64,000 nt of DNA, taken from positions 518,001-582,000 of the forward strand of contig NZ_BAABBQ010000001.1 in NCBI RefSeq assembly GCF_039538045.1, in the 5' to 3' direction. Both the position numbers and the translations under genes were made by a program. A model generated the notes under the pieces. The model was not told the origin of the DNA and made no database searches. It saw nothing but the letters and a program-made list of their open reading frames with translations. This DNA comes from Sphingomonas swuensis. GTDB lineage: Bacteria; Pseudomonadota; Alphaproteobacteria; Sphingomonadales; Sphingomonadaceae. Positions 42,665 to 52,115 of this stretch are shown one piece after another; positions within the stretch are counted from its first letter, which is position 1; each line of letters starts with the position of its first letter.

Positions 42665-43069
42665 TCAGGCGCGGCAGGTGATCGCGCTCTGCCCCGGAAC
42701 GGTCACGGTGACGCTGCTGGCGTCCTTGGTGCCGGTGATGCTGCTGCCGTCAGGTCCCGTGTAGGGGCCGGTGCCCTCGGCCGGGGCCATGGTGACGGTC
42801 GAGGCGACGGTGTCGGCGCCGACGCGATAGTTGGCGCCGGCCGGCTTGCCGTTGCGCTCGGTCCAGTCGATCTCGACGACCTTGTTGCCGTCGCAGCGGT
42901 AGGTCTTGCTGGCGGCGATCGAAGGCGGAAGCTCGACCTTGGGCGCCGCGGCGAGTTCGTTGGCCATCGGGTCGACGGGACCCTGCTCGACGATGGTGTG
43001 ATCGTCCTTGTTGCAGGCGGAGAGGGTCAGGACCGCGCCGAGCGCGAGAAGGGTGGTGCGAATCGTCAT
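42665..43069 (-). CDS. Small lipoprotein, 134 residues (unknown)
   Basis: Signal sequence with lipobox LTLSAC, lipidated Cys19. The mature part has Tyr-Arg-Cys-Asp near residue 65 and a second Cys near the C terminus (AITCRA), which could form a disulfide. It looks like a compact beta-rich domain, similar in style to C-type-lysozyme-inhibitor-like proteins (SKTYRCDGNKVVEI), but I cannot assign it firmly. Ends in its own strong terminator. Confidence 0.75.
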   Translation of the reverse strand: MTIRTTLLALGAVLTLSACNKDDHTIVEQGPVDPMANELAAAPKVELPPSIAASKTYRCDGNKVVEIDWTERNGKPAGANYRVGADTVASTVTMAPAEGTGPYTGPDGSSITGTKDASSVTVTVPGQSAITCRA

Positions 43070-43187
43070 GCCGCGCCCTTTCGCGTCCGCAGGATGAACG
43101 GTCAATGGCGCAGGCTTCGGAATGCCTGCTCTTGCATAACGCGGCGAAGGCCATAGTTTCGAGAGGATGGGGGTGGGAGCAACCGCG

Positions 43188-43406
43188 ATGCAGCGCATCC
43201 GCTACGGGCTGACCGGGCTCGCCTTCGTCTTCCTGATGGTGCTTCTCGGCACCGCGATCATCCGCAGCGGGGACGATACGGCGAACTCGAACGTGCAGGC
43301 CAATGTGGCGGCGGAACCGAACGAGCCATTGGCCGAACTCGGCGTCGCGCCCGGACAGGGGGCGGAGAATGAGGTGCTGAACACGCCGGCGCCGCCCACG
43401 CCCTGA
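43188..43406 (+). CDS. Small single-span membrane protein (unknown)
   Basis: 72 residues: one N-terminal transmembrane helix (about 7-26, LTGLAFVFLMVLLGTAII) and a polar, Pro/Asn/Glu-rich periplasmic tail. ATG 43188 has GGAG 8 bases upstream; ATG 43167 is an alternative adding seven residues. Its stop overlaps the next gene's ATG by one base (TGATG), so the two are coupled. Function unknown. Confidence 0.65.
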   Translation: MQRIRYGLTGLAFVFLMVLLGTAIIRSGDDTANSNVQANVAAEPNEPLAELGVAPGQGAENEVLNTPAPPTP

Positions 43407-44083
43407 TGCGCCTTTCGCTGCTGCTCGCACTTGCGCTGGTCGGGTGCCGGCAGGAAGCGCCCGCGAGCTCCTCCGGAACGGCCAGGCCCGAACTCGCGCT
43501 GCTCACCAGCCTGCCGATCCTGTTCGGCGAACAATTCACCCTCGACCAGCCCCGCAGCCCGCTGCTTGCCGCGCTCGAGAAGGATTATCGCGTCACTGCC
43601 GTCGACGGGCCGGAGCAGGTCGCGCCCGGCGCGACCCTGCTCGCGATCCAGCCTCAGGCGCTGACCGCCGAGCGGCTGGTGGCGCTCGACAGCTGGGTCC
43701 GGGACGGAGGTCGCCTCGTCCTCCTCGCCGATCCGGCATTGCGGTGGGAAAGCAGCCGGCCGCTCGGCGACCGCTTCCGCCCGCCCTACAGCTTCCCCGA
43801 TACCGGGCTGCTGCGGCACTGGGGCCTGACCCTGCGCCTGCTCGAGGCGGGCGAGGAGGGTGCGACGACTCTCAGGCTCGGCAAGGGCCGCGAACTCACC
43901 GGCCAGGCCGGGATCGGTGCGCTTGCCGCCACGGGGCGCGAATGCACCGCGACGCAGGCGCTCGCGCGCTGCACCATCGGCCTCGGGCGGGTGATCGTGG
44001 TGGGCGACGCCGATTTCGCCATGTCCGATGACCTCGACGACCTTGCAGCGCTGGTTTCCCTCGTCGGCGAGGTCGCGCGCTAA
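43406..44083 (+). CDS. Putative lipoprotein, GldG/ABC-auxiliary-like domain
   Basis: 225 residues. Signal with a lipobox ALVGC (Cys14). The body has a Rossmann-like pattern: LLAIQPQALTAERLVALDSWVRDGGRLVLLADPALRW, which resembles the DUF4350/GldG-type domain seen in auxiliary parts of ABC exporters, and closes with GRVIVVGDADFAMSDD. No ABC genes adjoin. Coupled to the preceding 72-residue membrane protein; together they lie just upstream of the dcw cluster. Function is not established. Confidence 0.65.
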   Translation: MRLSLLLALALVGCRQEAPASSSGTARPELALLTSLPILFGEQFTLDQPRSPLLAALEKDYRVTAVDGPEQVAPGATLLAIQPQALTAERLVALDSWVRDGGRLVLLADPALRWESSRPLGDRFRPPYSFPDTGLLRHWGLTLRLLEAGEEGATTLRLGKGRELTGQAGIGALAATGRECTATQALARCTIGLGRVIVVGDADFAMSDDLDDLAALVSLVGEVAR

Positions 44084-44127
44084 TCCTTGGCCGTGGGTGG
44101 CCGTGGGTTTGCGTGGAGATTCGCTGG

Positions 44128-44155
44128 CTATCCACAGTTCACAGACTTATCCACA
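44128..44155. promoter_or_regulatory. Pair of DnaA-box matches
   Basis: CTATCCACA at 44128-44136 (one mismatch to TTATCCACA) and TTATCCACA at 44147-44155 (perfect), 19 bases apart, same orientation. Could link dcw expression to DnaA levels; two boxes are too few for an origin. Confidence 0.5.
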
Positions 44156-44237
44156 AGCTTCAGGGCAAGAACGTGGAGTGAACATCTGGGTGGATGTGGT
44201 GCATCGAAGCCGCAGAAAACCGGCAAAAACCAGATCA

Positions 44238-44282
44238 GCCCATCATTTCCCACGATATCCCATTGAGTCCCATGGCCTCCCG
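44238..44282 (-). promoter_or_regulatory. Probable MraZ operator: five TGGG boxes at 10-bp spacing
   Basis: On the minus strand the boxes are CGGGA (44282-44278), TGGGA (44272-44268), TGGGA (44262-44258), TGGGA (44252-44248) and TGGGC (44242-44238), each separated by 5 bases, i.e. a 10-bp period. E. coli MraZ binds TGGGN repeats with 5-base spacers upstream of its own gene. The array lies 121 bases before mraZ. Confidence 0.75.
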
Positions 44283-44402
44283 CGTTACACACAAGTCGTA
44301 GCACGGGGCTGATCCCATCACTGTTGGGCCAGCGTCGGAGGCGGTCACCCCGCGTTCCGGCGAACGGGTGAGGTCTGTCCACCGCGCTGGGGAGTTGTTG
44401 CG

Positions 44403-44891
44403 GTGGCATTGGAGCATCTGTTTCAGGGCAGTGCCTTGAACGGGGTCGACGCGAAAGGCCGCGTCTCCGTGCCCGCCTTCCTGCGCACCGTGATCGAGCG
44501 CCGCGGCGATGCCCGCACCATCGTTCTCGCCAAGCACGAGACCTTTCCCTGCCTCAGCGCCTACGACCCCGCCTATGCCGCGCTGAAGCACCAGAAGATC
44601 GAGCGGCTGCTGGAGAAGAACGAGCAGCAGGCCGATGCCCAGCTCGCCTACCAGCAGAGCAATCTCATGGCCTTCGCGATCAGCGAGGAAGTGCCCTACG
44701 ACAGCACCGGCCGGATCCTTCTTCCGACCATGATGCGTCGCAAGGGCGGGATCGCCGAGCATGCCCTGTTCCTGGGCGTCGGCGAGACATTCCAGATCTG
44801 GAACCCGACCACGCTCCTCGAGGATGACCGCATCCCCGAGGACCTCAAGGATGTCTGCCGTTACCGGCTTGAAGAACGGGGGCTCGCGTGA
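44403..44891 (+). CDS. mraZ: Transcriptional regulator MraZ
   Basis: 162-residue AbrB-like DNA-binding protein that represses its own dcw operon. Two SpoVT-AbrB-like halves each carry a DxxxR motif: DAKGR (near residue 16) and DSTGR (near 100). Begins at GTG 44403. Its putative operator is the phased repeat array upstream. The stop overlaps the rsmH start as GTGA. Confidence 0.95.
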   Translation: MALEHLFQGSALNGVDAKGRVSVPAFLRTVIERRGDARTIVLAKHETFPCLSAYDPAYAALKHQKIERLLEKNEQQADAQLAYQQSNLMAFAISEEVPYDSTGRILLPTMMRRKGGIAEHALFLGVGETFQIWNPTTLLEDDRIPEDLKDVCRYRLEERGLA

Positions 44892-45853
44892 GCGGGAATC
44901 CCTCCTCCGTTTCTGGTGCCCCCGCACACAAGCCGGTGCTGGTGGATGAAGTCGTCGCAGGCCTCGCCATTGTCCCGGGTGAAGTCCATGTCGACGGCAC
45001 GTTCGGGGCTGGCGGCTATACGCGCGCCATGCTCGGGGCGGGGGCGGGACGAGTGATTGCCTTTGATCGCGACCCTGACGCGATCGCCACGGGGCCGTCA
45101 CTCGTCCCGGACTCGCGCCTGACGCTCGTCCACGAACGCTTTTCCGCCATGGGCGAGGTGCTCGCCGAGATGGGCGCCGCTCCGGTCGACGGGATCACCC
45201 TCGACATCGGCGTCAGCTCGATGCAGCTCGACCAGCGCGAGCGCGGCTTCTCCTTCCGCGATGACGGCCCGCTCGACATGCGGATGAGCCAGGAAGGCCC
45301 GACCGCCGCCGACTTCCTCAACACCGCCGACGAGGCCGAGATTGCGCGCGTCATCCGCACCTATGGCGACGAGCCGAAGGCGCGCGGCCTGGCCCGGGCG
45401 ATCGTCGCGGCGCGTCCGCTGACCCGCACTTCCGAGCTGTCGGCGGTCTGCCGCAAGGTGCTCGGCTGGCATGCGGGGATGAAGACCGACCCGGCGACCC
45501 GCACCTTCCAGGCGATCCGGATCCACGTGAATGCCGAGCTCGAGGAGCTCGAGGCGGGGCTCGAGGCGGCCGAGCGCAGCCTGCGTGAAGGCGGCCGTCT
45601 CGCGGTGGTGACCTTCCACAGCCTCGAGGACCGGATCGTCAAGCAGTTCCTCAAGGTGCGGAGTGGGGCCGCGCCGGCCGGCTCTCGCCACCGTCCCGCG
45701 GTGGCTGACGGGCCGGCCCCAACATTTCGTCAGGTCGCCAAGCCGGTCGCCCCGAGCGAGGCCGAACTGAAGGACAATCCGCGGGCCCGTTCCGCCCGCC
45801 TGCGCACGGCCATCCGGACCGACGCCCCCGCAATCCCCAGAAAGGCAGCATGA
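44888..45853 (+). CDS. rsmH: 16S rRNA (cytosine1402-N4)-methyltransferase
   Basis: 321-residue SAM-dependent enzyme (old name MraW) that methylates C1402 in the ribosomal P site. SAM site [15 protein letters not shown] (about 36-50), [18 protein letters not shown], and the late [13 protein letters not shown] are diagnostic. Starts with GTG 44888; its stop overlaps the ftsL ATG by 4 bases. Confidence 0.97.
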   Translation: MSGNPSSVSGAPAHKPVLVDEVVAGLAIVPGEVHVDGTFGAGGYTRAMLGAGAGRVIAFDRDPDAIATGPSLVPDSRLTLVHERFSAMGEVLAEMGAAPVDGITLDIGVSSMQLDQRERGFSFRDDGPLDMRMSQEGPTAADFLNTADEAEIARVIRTYGDEPKARGLARAIVAARPLTRTSELSAVCRKVLGWHAGMKTDPATRTFQAIRIHVNAELEELEAGLEAAERSLREGGRLAVVTFHSLEDRIVKQFLKVRSGAAPAGSRHRPAVADGPAPTFRQVAKPVAPSEAELKDNPRARSARLRTAIRTDAPAIPRKAA

Positions 45854-46518
45854 TGATGCGCGGCTTTCGCGAAGTAGGCTGGGTCGCCGCCGTCGCCGGG
45901 ACGGCGCTCGGCTGCTACATGGTCAATCTCAAGGTCGCGTCCGAGCGCGCCGTGCTGGAAGATGTCGAGAATCGCATCGTCCTCGCCCAGCGCGACATCC
46001 GCGTGCTCCAGACCGAGATCGGCACCCGCGGCCGGCTCGAGCAGCTCGAAAGCTGGAACGTGAAGGTGCTGGCGCTGTCGGCGCCGCAGGCGCAGCAGTT
46101 CCTCGAGGGCGGCTTCCAGCTGGCGACGCTGACCGCGCCCAAGAAGACGATCGATCCGGCGGCACCGGTGGTCCTGGCGTCCGCGCCTGATCCCGATGTT
46201 GCGGTTCGACCGGCCCCGCAGGGCGGCTCGGGCCAGACCGCGCGCGACCTCATGCAGGTCGCCAGCCTCAAGCGCGACCTCCCGCCCGAGGCGAGCGAAA
46301 AAACTGTGGATAAGCCGAAGGATGAGACGGCGAAGCCGGTGAAGGTCGCGGCCAAGGCTGTTACAGCGGCTGCCGACAAGCCGAGCGATAAGCAGAAGGC
46401 GGCGCCGACGCCGTCGAGGGACAAGAAGGTGGCCGCCAAGATCGCCGCCGCTGACCAGCCGCCGCCCTCCAAGAAGAAACCCGATCCAGCCAAGTCCAAG
46501 GACGCCAAAGCCCGGTAA
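45850..46518 (+). CDS. ftsL: FtsL-like cell-division protein with long basic tail
   Basis: 222 residues: short cytoplasmic N terminus, one transmembrane helix (about 8-25), and a leucine-zipper-like periplasmic coiled coil (about 30-75). The remainder (about 100-222) is a low-complexity tail rich in Pro, Ala, Lys and Asp. E. coli FtsL is about 120 residues, so the tail is an addition. Identity rests on topology, size of the coiled coil and position between rsmH and ftsI. Three successive ATGs make the exact start uncertain. Its stop overlaps the ftsI ATG (TAATG). Confidence 0.82.
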   Translation: MMMRGFREVGWVAAVAGTALGCYMVNLKVASERAVLEDVENRIVLAQRDIRVLQTEIGTRGRLEQLESWNVKVLALSAPQAQQFLEGGFQLATLTAPKKTIDPAAPVVLASAPDPDVAVRPAPQGGSGQTARDLMQVASLKRDLPPEASEKTVDKPKDETAKPVKVAAKAVTAAADKPSDKQKAAPTPSRDKKVAAKIAAADQPPPSKKKPDPAKSKDAKAR

Positions 46519-48230
46519 TGAACGCTCCGACCCCCGCTCTCGTCGCCCGGCCCGAGCGGCTTCGACTGGTCGGACAACGGCGCCAGTTCCTCGCCATCAT
46601 GCACCAGCGGCTGATGGTCGGCATGCTGGTCTTCTCGCTGGTGGTCGGGGTGGTCCTGCTGCGGCTGACCTGGCTCGGCCTGTTCGGCGATCACGCGGGC
46701 CGGCAGGGCGGCCCCTCGACGCTGCTTCCCGCGCGCGGCGACATCGTCGATCGCGACGGCCATCCGCTGGCCCGCACGATCGACAGCTGGACCGTCGCGC
46801 TGCAGCCCTCGAAGGTGATCGGCGACAAGGGCGCGCTGGCCGCCCAGCTCGCCCGGCTGATGCCCGAGAAGTCGGCCGCGGCTTGGCTTGCCGAGATCAA
46901 CAGCCCCAAGAAGTTCATCTACCTCCGCCGCCGCGCCGCGCCGCGGCTGGTGCAGGCGCTGAACGCACTGGGCGAACCGGGCATTGCGCTCAGCCGCGAG
47001 CCCGATCGCCTTTACCCGCAGACCGACCTTGCCGCCCACGTGCTCGGCTTCACCAACATCGACGGCCACGGCGCCGCCGGGATGGAGCGGGCCTTCGACG
47101 AGTATCTGTCCGACTCCGGCACCCGCGGCGAGCCGCTGACCCTGTCGATCAACAGCCGGGTCCAGCAGGCGCTCGAGCATGAGCTGCTGAACGCCAAGGC
47201 GCAATTCAGCGCACTGGGCGCGGCGGGCGTGCTGCTCGACATCCACACCGGCGAGGTGCTGGCGATGACCAGCCTGCCGCAGCTCAATCCCAACATCGCG
47301 GGCAACATGGATCCCGAAGCGCAGTTCAACCGCGCCACCTTCGGTACCTTCGAATTGGGCTCGACCTTCAAGCCGTTCACCGTCGCCATGGCGCTCGACA
47401 CCGGCGACGTGAAGTCGATGGGCCAGATCTATCCCTGCTACGACAAGTTCATGCGCCCCAACGGGCGGGTGGTCACCGACACCCATCCCTTCGGCCGGCC
47501 CTGCTCGGTCGCCGAGATCATGATGGAAAGCTCGAACATCGGGACCGCGCAGATCGCCGGTCAGGTCGGGACCGAGCGCCAGCGCCACTTCCTCAAGGGC
47601 ATGGGGTTCCTCGACACGGTCGAGGTCGAGCTTCGCGAGCGGGCCAAGGCGCAGACCATCCCGAAGCAGAATTGGGACCTGTCGACCACCATGACCGTCG
47701 GCTTCGGCCACGCGATCGCGGTCACTCCGCTCCACCTCGCGCTCGGCTATGCGACGCTCTACAACGGCGGCATCTATCGGCCTGCGACGCTGCTCAAGGT
47801 CGGCAAGGGCCACCCGGTCGCCAAGGGGCGGCGCGTGTTCAGCGAGGACACCAGCTACAAGATGCGGGCGCTGCTCCGGCTGGTCGTGACCAAGGGCACC
47901 GGCAAGAAGGCCGACGCGGTCGGCTATCGGGTCGGCGGCAAGACCGGCACCGCCGAGAAAATCATCGGCGGGCGCTATTCCAAGACGGTGAACATCACCT
48001 CCTTCGCGGGCGTTTTCCCGATGGACGAGCCCCGCTATGCGATGGTCGTGATGCTCGACGAACCCAAGGCCACGGCCGACACCTATGGCTGGCGCACCGC
48101 CGGCTGGAACGCGGCCCCGACTTTCGGCAAGGTGGTGGCGAGGATCGCGCCGATGCTCGGCGTCCGGCCCGACCTCAAGCGTGATGCCAATATGGGCGAG
48201 GTGATGCCCTTCGTTCGCGAAGAGAAGTAG
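46518..48230 (+). CDS. ftsI: Septal peptidoglycan transpeptidase FtsI (PBP3)
   Basis: 570 residues. One N-terminal transmembrane helix (about 31-56), PBP dimerisation domain with RGDIVDRDGHPLARTI, and a transpeptidase domain with GSTFKPF (SxxK serine), ESSNIG (SxN) and GGKTGTAEKI (KTG). It cross-links septal peptidoglycan together with FtsW. Five bases separate it from murE. Confidence 0.96.
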   Translation: MNAPTPALVARPERLRLVGQRRQFLAIMHQRLMVGMLVFSLVVGVVLLRLTWLGLFGDHAGRQGGPSTLLPARGDIVDRDGHPLARTIDSWTVALQPSKVIGDKGALAAQLARLMPEKSAAAWLAEINSPKKFIYLRRRAAPRLVQALNALGEPGIALSREPDRLYPQTDLAAHVLGFTNIDGHGAAGMERAFDEYLSDSGTRGEPLTLSINSRVQQALEHELLNAKAQFSALGAAGVLLDIHTGEVLAMTSLPQLNPNIAGNMDPEAQFNRATFGTFELGSTFKPFTVAMALDTGDVKSMGQIYPCYDKFMRPNGRVVTDTHPFGRPCSVAEIMMESSNIGTAQIAGQVGTERQRHFLKGMGFLDTVEVELRERAKAQTIPKQNWDLSTTMTVGFGHAIAVTPLHLALGYATLYNGGIYRPATLLKVGKGHPVAKGRRVFSEDTSYKMRALLRLVVTKGTGKKADAVGYRVGGKTGTAEKIIGGRYSKTVNITSFAGVFPMDEPRYAMVVMLDEPKATADTYGWRTAGWNAAPTFGKVVARIAPMLGVRPDLKRDANMGEVMPFVREEK

Positions 48231-48235
48231 ACCCG

Positions 48236-49669
48236 ATGCGCCTGTCCGAATTGCTCGACGTCCCGGTCGGCGTTGATCCCGCGGTCGATGCCGAGGTGAC
48301 CGGCTTCGCAATCGACCATCGCAAGGTCGCGCCCGGTACCGTGTTCGGCGCCTTCCAAGGCAGCAGCCGCAACGGCGAGGACTTCATCCCGGCCGCGATC
48401 GCCGCCGGAGCGGTCGCCGTGGTCGCGCGGCCCGAGGCGCAGGTGTCCGGCGCGCTGCACGTCGCCGATGCCGAGCCGCGCCGTCGCTTCGCCGACCTCG
48501 CCGCACGTTATTTCGCTCCCTATCCCGAGACGATCGTCGCGGTCACCGGAACCAACGGCAAGACCTCGACGGTGGAGATGACCCGCCAGCTATGGCGCAT
48601 GGCGGGTCATCGTTCCGCTTCGGTCGGGACCCTCGGCGTGACCACCGCCGACGACCAGGTGAAGACCGGCCTGACCACCCCCGACATCGTCACCTTCCTG
48701 TCGAACATGGCGGGACTCCGGACGATGGGCATCGGCCATGTCGCCTACGAGGCATCGAGCCACGGCCTCGACCAGTATCGAAGCGAGGGCCTGCCCGTCG
48801 CCGCCGCGGCATTCACCAACTTCTCGCGCGACCATCTCGACTATCACGGCACGATGGAGGCCTATTTCGAGGCCAAGATGCGCCTGTTCGAGGAAGTCGT
48901 CGAAGAGGGCGGAAGCGCGGTGATCTGGACCGGCGACCCGCGCAGCCGCGAGGTCGCCGAGCGCGCCCGCCGCCGCGGCCTCCAGCTCCTGACCGTCGGA
49001 CCGGGCGGGGAAACGATCGACCTCAAGGCACGCAGCGCAAGTCCGCTCGGCCAGACGCTTCAGCTCGGCCATGGCGACCGCGACTGGACCCTTAAGCTGC
49101 CGCTCATCGGTGCCTACCAGGCCGCCAACGTGCTGGTCGCGGCGGGGCTGGTGCTGGCGACCGGCGGGGAGTGGGCGCAGACCTTCGCCGGTCTCGCCCG
49201 GCTCAGCCCGGTGCGCGGGCGGCTCGAGCGCGCGGTCATCACCAAGGCGGGCGCGCCCGTCTACATCGATTATGCCCACACCCCCGATGCCCTCGACGCC
49301 GCGATCGCGGCGCTCCGACCCCATGTCGAAGGGCGGCTCATCACCGTCTTCGGAGCCGGCGGGGATCGCGACGAGGGCAAGAGGCCCGAGATGGGCCGGG
49401 TCGCCGCGGCGGCGAGCGACCTCGTGATCGTCACCGACGACAATCCGCGCAGCGAGGATCCGGCGAACATCCGTCGCGCGATCCTCGAGGCGGCTCCGGA
49501 CGCGCGCGAGATCGGCGGCCGCCGAGAGGCGATCGCCGCCGCCCTGGCCGAGGCCCGCGACGGCGACATCGTGCTGCTCGCCGGCAAGGGCCACGAGACG
49601 GTCCAGATCGTCGGCGACTCGGCGATGCCGTTCGACGACGCCCAGGTCGCACGGGAGTGCGCGGCGTGA
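48236..49669 (+). CDS. murE: UDP-MurNAc-L-Ala-D-Glu:meso-diaminopimelate ligase
   Basis: 477-residue Mur ligase. ATP site AVTGTNGKTSTVEM, central domain with EASSHGLDQYR, and C-terminal DNPRSEDP: the DNPR motif marks meso-diaminopimelate as substrate, fitting a Gram-negative peptidoglycan. Its stop overlaps the murF start (GTGA). Confidence 0.97.
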   Translation: MRLSELLDVPVGVDPAVDAEVTGFAIDHRKVAPGTVFGAFQGSSRNGEDFIPAAIAAGAVAVVARPEAQVSGALHVADAEPRRRFADLAARYFAPYPETIVAVTGTNGKTSTVEMTRQLWRMAGHRSASVGTLGVTTADDQVKTGLTTPDIVTFLSNMAGLRTMGIGHVAYEASSHGLDQYRSEGLPVAAAAFTNFSRDHLDYHGTMEAYFEAKMRLFEEVVEEGGSAVIWTGDPRSREVAERARRRGLQLLTVGPGGETIDLKARSASPLGQTLQLGHGDRDWTLKLPLIGAYQAANVLVAAGLVLATGGEWAQTFAGLARLSPVRGRLERAVITKAGAPVYIDYAHTPDALDAAIAALRPHVEGRLITVFGAGGDRDEGKRPEMGRVAAAASDLVIVTDDNPRSEDPANIRRAILEAAPDAREIGGRREAIAAALAEARDGDIVLLAGKGHETVQIVGDSAMPFDDAQVARECAA

Positions 49670-51057
49670 GCGGCGCGCTGTGGACCTCGGCCGAGATCGC
49701 GGCGGCGACCGGCGGCACCGTCTCGCAGCCGTTCGAGGTCACCGGGGTGACCTTCGACAGCCGCGAGGTCGAGCACGGCTGGCTGTTCGTCGCCATGCCG
49801 GGCACCGTCGCCGACGGCCATGACTTCGTGCCCGGCGCCTTCGTCAAGGGCGCCGTCGGTGCATTGGTGTCGAAGCCCGTCGACGGCCCTCACGTGCTGG
49901 TCGAGGACGTTCCCGCCGCGCTCGAGGCGCTGGCGAAGGCGAGCCGCGCGCGGATGACGGGCACGGTGCTCGGGGTCACCGGCTCGGTCGGCAAGACCAG
50001 CACCAAGGAGGCACTGGCGGCGGCGCTCGAGCGGCGGCACCGCGGCAAGGTCCACCGCAGCCTCAAAAGCTACAACAATCATACGGGCGTGCCGCTGAGC
50101 CTGGCGCGGATGCCGCGCGACAGCGTCTATGGCGTGTTCGAGATGGGCATGAACCACGAGGGCGAGATCCGCGGTCTCGTCGCCATGGTCCGCCCGCACG
50201 TCGCGCTGATCACCGCCATCGCCTCGGCGCATATCGAGAACCTCGGTTCGATGGAGGCGATCGCCGACGCCAAGGGCGAGATTTTCGAGGGGCTTGAGCC
50301 CGGCGGCACCGCGATCATCCCCAACGACACGCCCTGGCGCGACCGCCTGCTCAAGGCTGCCCGGCGCCATGCCGAGACCATCCGCACCTTCGGCTCGGGC
50401 GACGCCGACGTCACCGCGGTTCACGCGGTCCGCGCCGACAATGGCGGAAGTCTGGTGACGGCGCGGCTGGCGGGCGCGGACCTCACCTACAACATCGCCC
50501 AGCCGGGCGAGCATTGGGTCTCGAACAGCCTCGCGGTGCTGGCCGCGGTCGAGGCGGCGGGCGCCGACCTCGCCGCCGCCGGCCTCGCGCTCGGCGACAT
50601 GGGCGGCCTGAAGGGCCGCGGCGAGCGGCACCGGGTGTCGGTCGGCGAGGGTACCGCCCTGCTGATCGACGAAAGCTACAACGCCAATCCGGCGAGCATG
50701 GCGGCGACGCTTGCGATCCTTGGCGCCGAGCAGGTGAGCGGGCGGCGGCTCGCTGTGCTCGGAACGATGCGCGAGATGGGCGACCATGGTCCCGCCGCGC
50801 ATGCCGCGCTTGCCGAGCCGATCCTTGCCGCCCGGGTCGACGAGCTCGTCCTCGTCGGCGAGGAGATGGCGGTGCTCGAGGAGGCGCTCGGCGGACGGGT
50901 GCCGGTCACCCGCGTCGCCGATGCCGTCGAGGCGACTGCCGTGCTCCAGCGTCTGCTCGGCGCAGGCGACGCGGTCCTGGTCAAGGCGTCGAACGGTGTC
51001 GGACTTGCATCGCTGGTCAGCGCAGTGGCAGGGGGCGCCGCACCATGCTCTACCTGA
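49666..51057 (+). CDS. murF: UDP-MurNAc-tripeptide:D-Ala-D-Ala ligase
   Basis: 463 residues. ATP site [15 protein letters not shown], the [11 protein letters not shown] block and [11 protein letters not shown] are diagnostic for Mur[14 protein letters not shown] lies in the C-terminal domain. The start is GTG 49666; the frame is open further upstream only as an artefact within murE. The last 13 bases overlap mraY. Confidence 0.96.
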   Translation: MSGALWTSAEIAAATGGTVSQPFEVTGVTFDSREVEHGWLFVAMPGTVADGHDFVPGAFVKGAVGALVSKPVDGPHVLVEDVPAALEALAKASRARMTGTVLGVTGSVGKTSTKEALAAALERRHRGKVHRSLKSYNNHTGVPLSLARMPRDSVYGVFEMGMNHEGEIRGLVAMVRPHVALITAIASAHIENLGSMEAIADAKGEIFEGLEPGGTAIIPNDTPWRDRLLKAARRHAETIRTFGSGDADVTAVHAVRADNGGSLVTARLAGADLTYNIAQPGEHWVSNSLAVLAAVEAAGADLAAAGLALGDMGGLKGRGERHRVSVGEGTALLIDESYNANPASMAATLAILGAEQVSGRRLAVLGTMREMGDHGPAAHAALAEPILAARVDELVLVGEEMAVLEEALGGRVPVTRVADAVEATAVLQRLLGAGDAVLVKASNGVGLASLVSAVAGGAAPCST

Positions 51058-52115
51058 TTGCGGAATATCTCGGTTTTCCGGGGCTGCTCAATCTCGTTCG
51101 TTACATCAGCTTCCGGGCCGGTGCGGCGACCGCGACCGCGCTCGCCATCGGGCTTCTGATCGGACCCTGGTTCATCAACTATCTGCGGGTGCGGCAGGGC
51201 AAGGGCCAGCCGATCCGCGCCGACGGGCCCCAGACTCATCTCGCCAAGCGCGGCACGCCGACCATGGGCGGGCTCCTGATCCTCATCTCGGTAACGATCG
51301 CCTGCCTGCTCTGGATGGACCTTCGCAGCCCCTATGTCTGGGCCTGCCTGCTGGTCACCGGCGGCTTCGGGGCGATCGGCTTCCTCGACGACTATGACAA
51401 GGTGAAGAAGGCGCACCATGCCGGCATCCCCGGCAAGGTCCGCCTGGCTCTCGAATTCATCATCGCGGGCTTCGCCACCTGGCTGATGGTGCGGGTGTCG
51501 GGGACCAACCTCTACATTCCCTTCGTCCAGGGCTCGCTGCTCGACATCGGCTGGTTCTACGTCGCCTTCGGCGCCTTCGTGATCGTCGCCTTCGGCAATG
51601 CGGTGAACCTGACCGACGGGCTGGACGGGCTCGCGACCATGCCGGTGGTGATCGCGGCGCTGGCCTTCACGCTGATCGCCTATCTCGTCGGCAACGCGCG
51701 CTTCGCCGACTATCTCGGCATCCCGCACGTGCTTGGAGCGGGCGACCTCACCGTGCTGTTGCTGGCGGTGGTCGGGGCGTGCCTTGCCTTCCTCTGGTTC
51801 AACGCCCCGCCGGCGGCGGTCTTCATGGGCGATACCGGAAGCCTGGCGCTGGGCGGAGCACTCGGCGCGGTGGCGGTCGCGACCCATCACGAGTTCGTGC
51901 TGGCGATCATCGGCGGCCTGTTCGTGGTCGAGGCGCTATCGGTCATCATCCAGGTCGCGGTCTACAAGAAGACCGGGCGGCGGGTGTTCCTGATGGCGCC
52001 GATCCACCACCATTTCGAGCACAAGGGCTGGAGCGAGCCGACGGTCGTGATCCGCTTCTGGATCATCGCCTTCGTGCTGGCACTGGCCGGCCTCTCCACG
52101 CTGAAGCTGCGGTGA
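51045..52115 (+). CDS. mraY: Phospho-MurNAc-pentapeptide transferase
   Basis: 356-residue enzyme with about 10 transmembrane helices that makes lipid I from undecaprenyl phosphate. The three Asp motifs are present: [19 protein letters not shown] and [12 protein letters not shown], plus the [12 protein letters not shown] histidine loop. Its ATG 51045 lies inside the end of murF (13-base overlap); its stop overlaps murD (GTGA). Confidence 0.97.
   Translation: MLYLIAEYLGFPGLLNLVRYISFRAGAATATALAIGLLIGPWFINYLRVRQGKGQPIRADGPQTHLAKRGTPTMGGLLILISVTIACLLWMDLRSPYVWACLLVTGGFGAIGFLDDYDKVKKAHHAGIPGKVRLALEFIIAGFATWLMVRVSGTNLYIPFVQGSLLDIGWFYVAFGAFVIVAFGNAVNLTDGLDGLATMPVVIAALAFTLIAYLVGNARFADYLGIPHVLGAGDLTVLLLAVVGACLAFLWFNAPPAAVFMGDTGSLALGGALGAVAVATHHEFVLAIIGGLFVVEALSVIIQVAVYKKTGRRVFLMAPIHHHFEHKGWSEPTVVIRFWIIAFVLALAGLSTLKLR

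Larger units (their letters stand above)
44084..44402. promoter_or_regulatory. Regulatory region of the dcw cluster
   Basis: 319 bases with no gene. It holds two DnaA-box matches, CTATCCACA (44128-44136) and the perfect TTATCCACA (44147-44155), two GANTC methylation sites (44118-44122, 44265-44269) and the phased TGGG repeat array (44238-44282). Transcription of mraZ probably begins within 44285-44380; GGGGAG about 10 bases before GTG 44403 is the ribosome-binding site. Confidence 0.65.

Noticed and set aside
40346..43156. A plus-strand open frame of about 936 codons
   Set aside because: Antisense to purL and the 134-residue lipoprotein gene; no domain signature and low-complexity Asp/Gly/Val composition.
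44128..44155. Replication origin
   Set aside because: Only two DnaA boxes, no AT-rich unwinding region and no dnaA, dnaN or hemE-type origin neighbours.
45915..48311. A minus-strand open frame of about 800 codons across ftsL and ftsI
   Set aside because: Mirror frame of well-supported division genes; Arg/His/Gly-rich composition without motifs.
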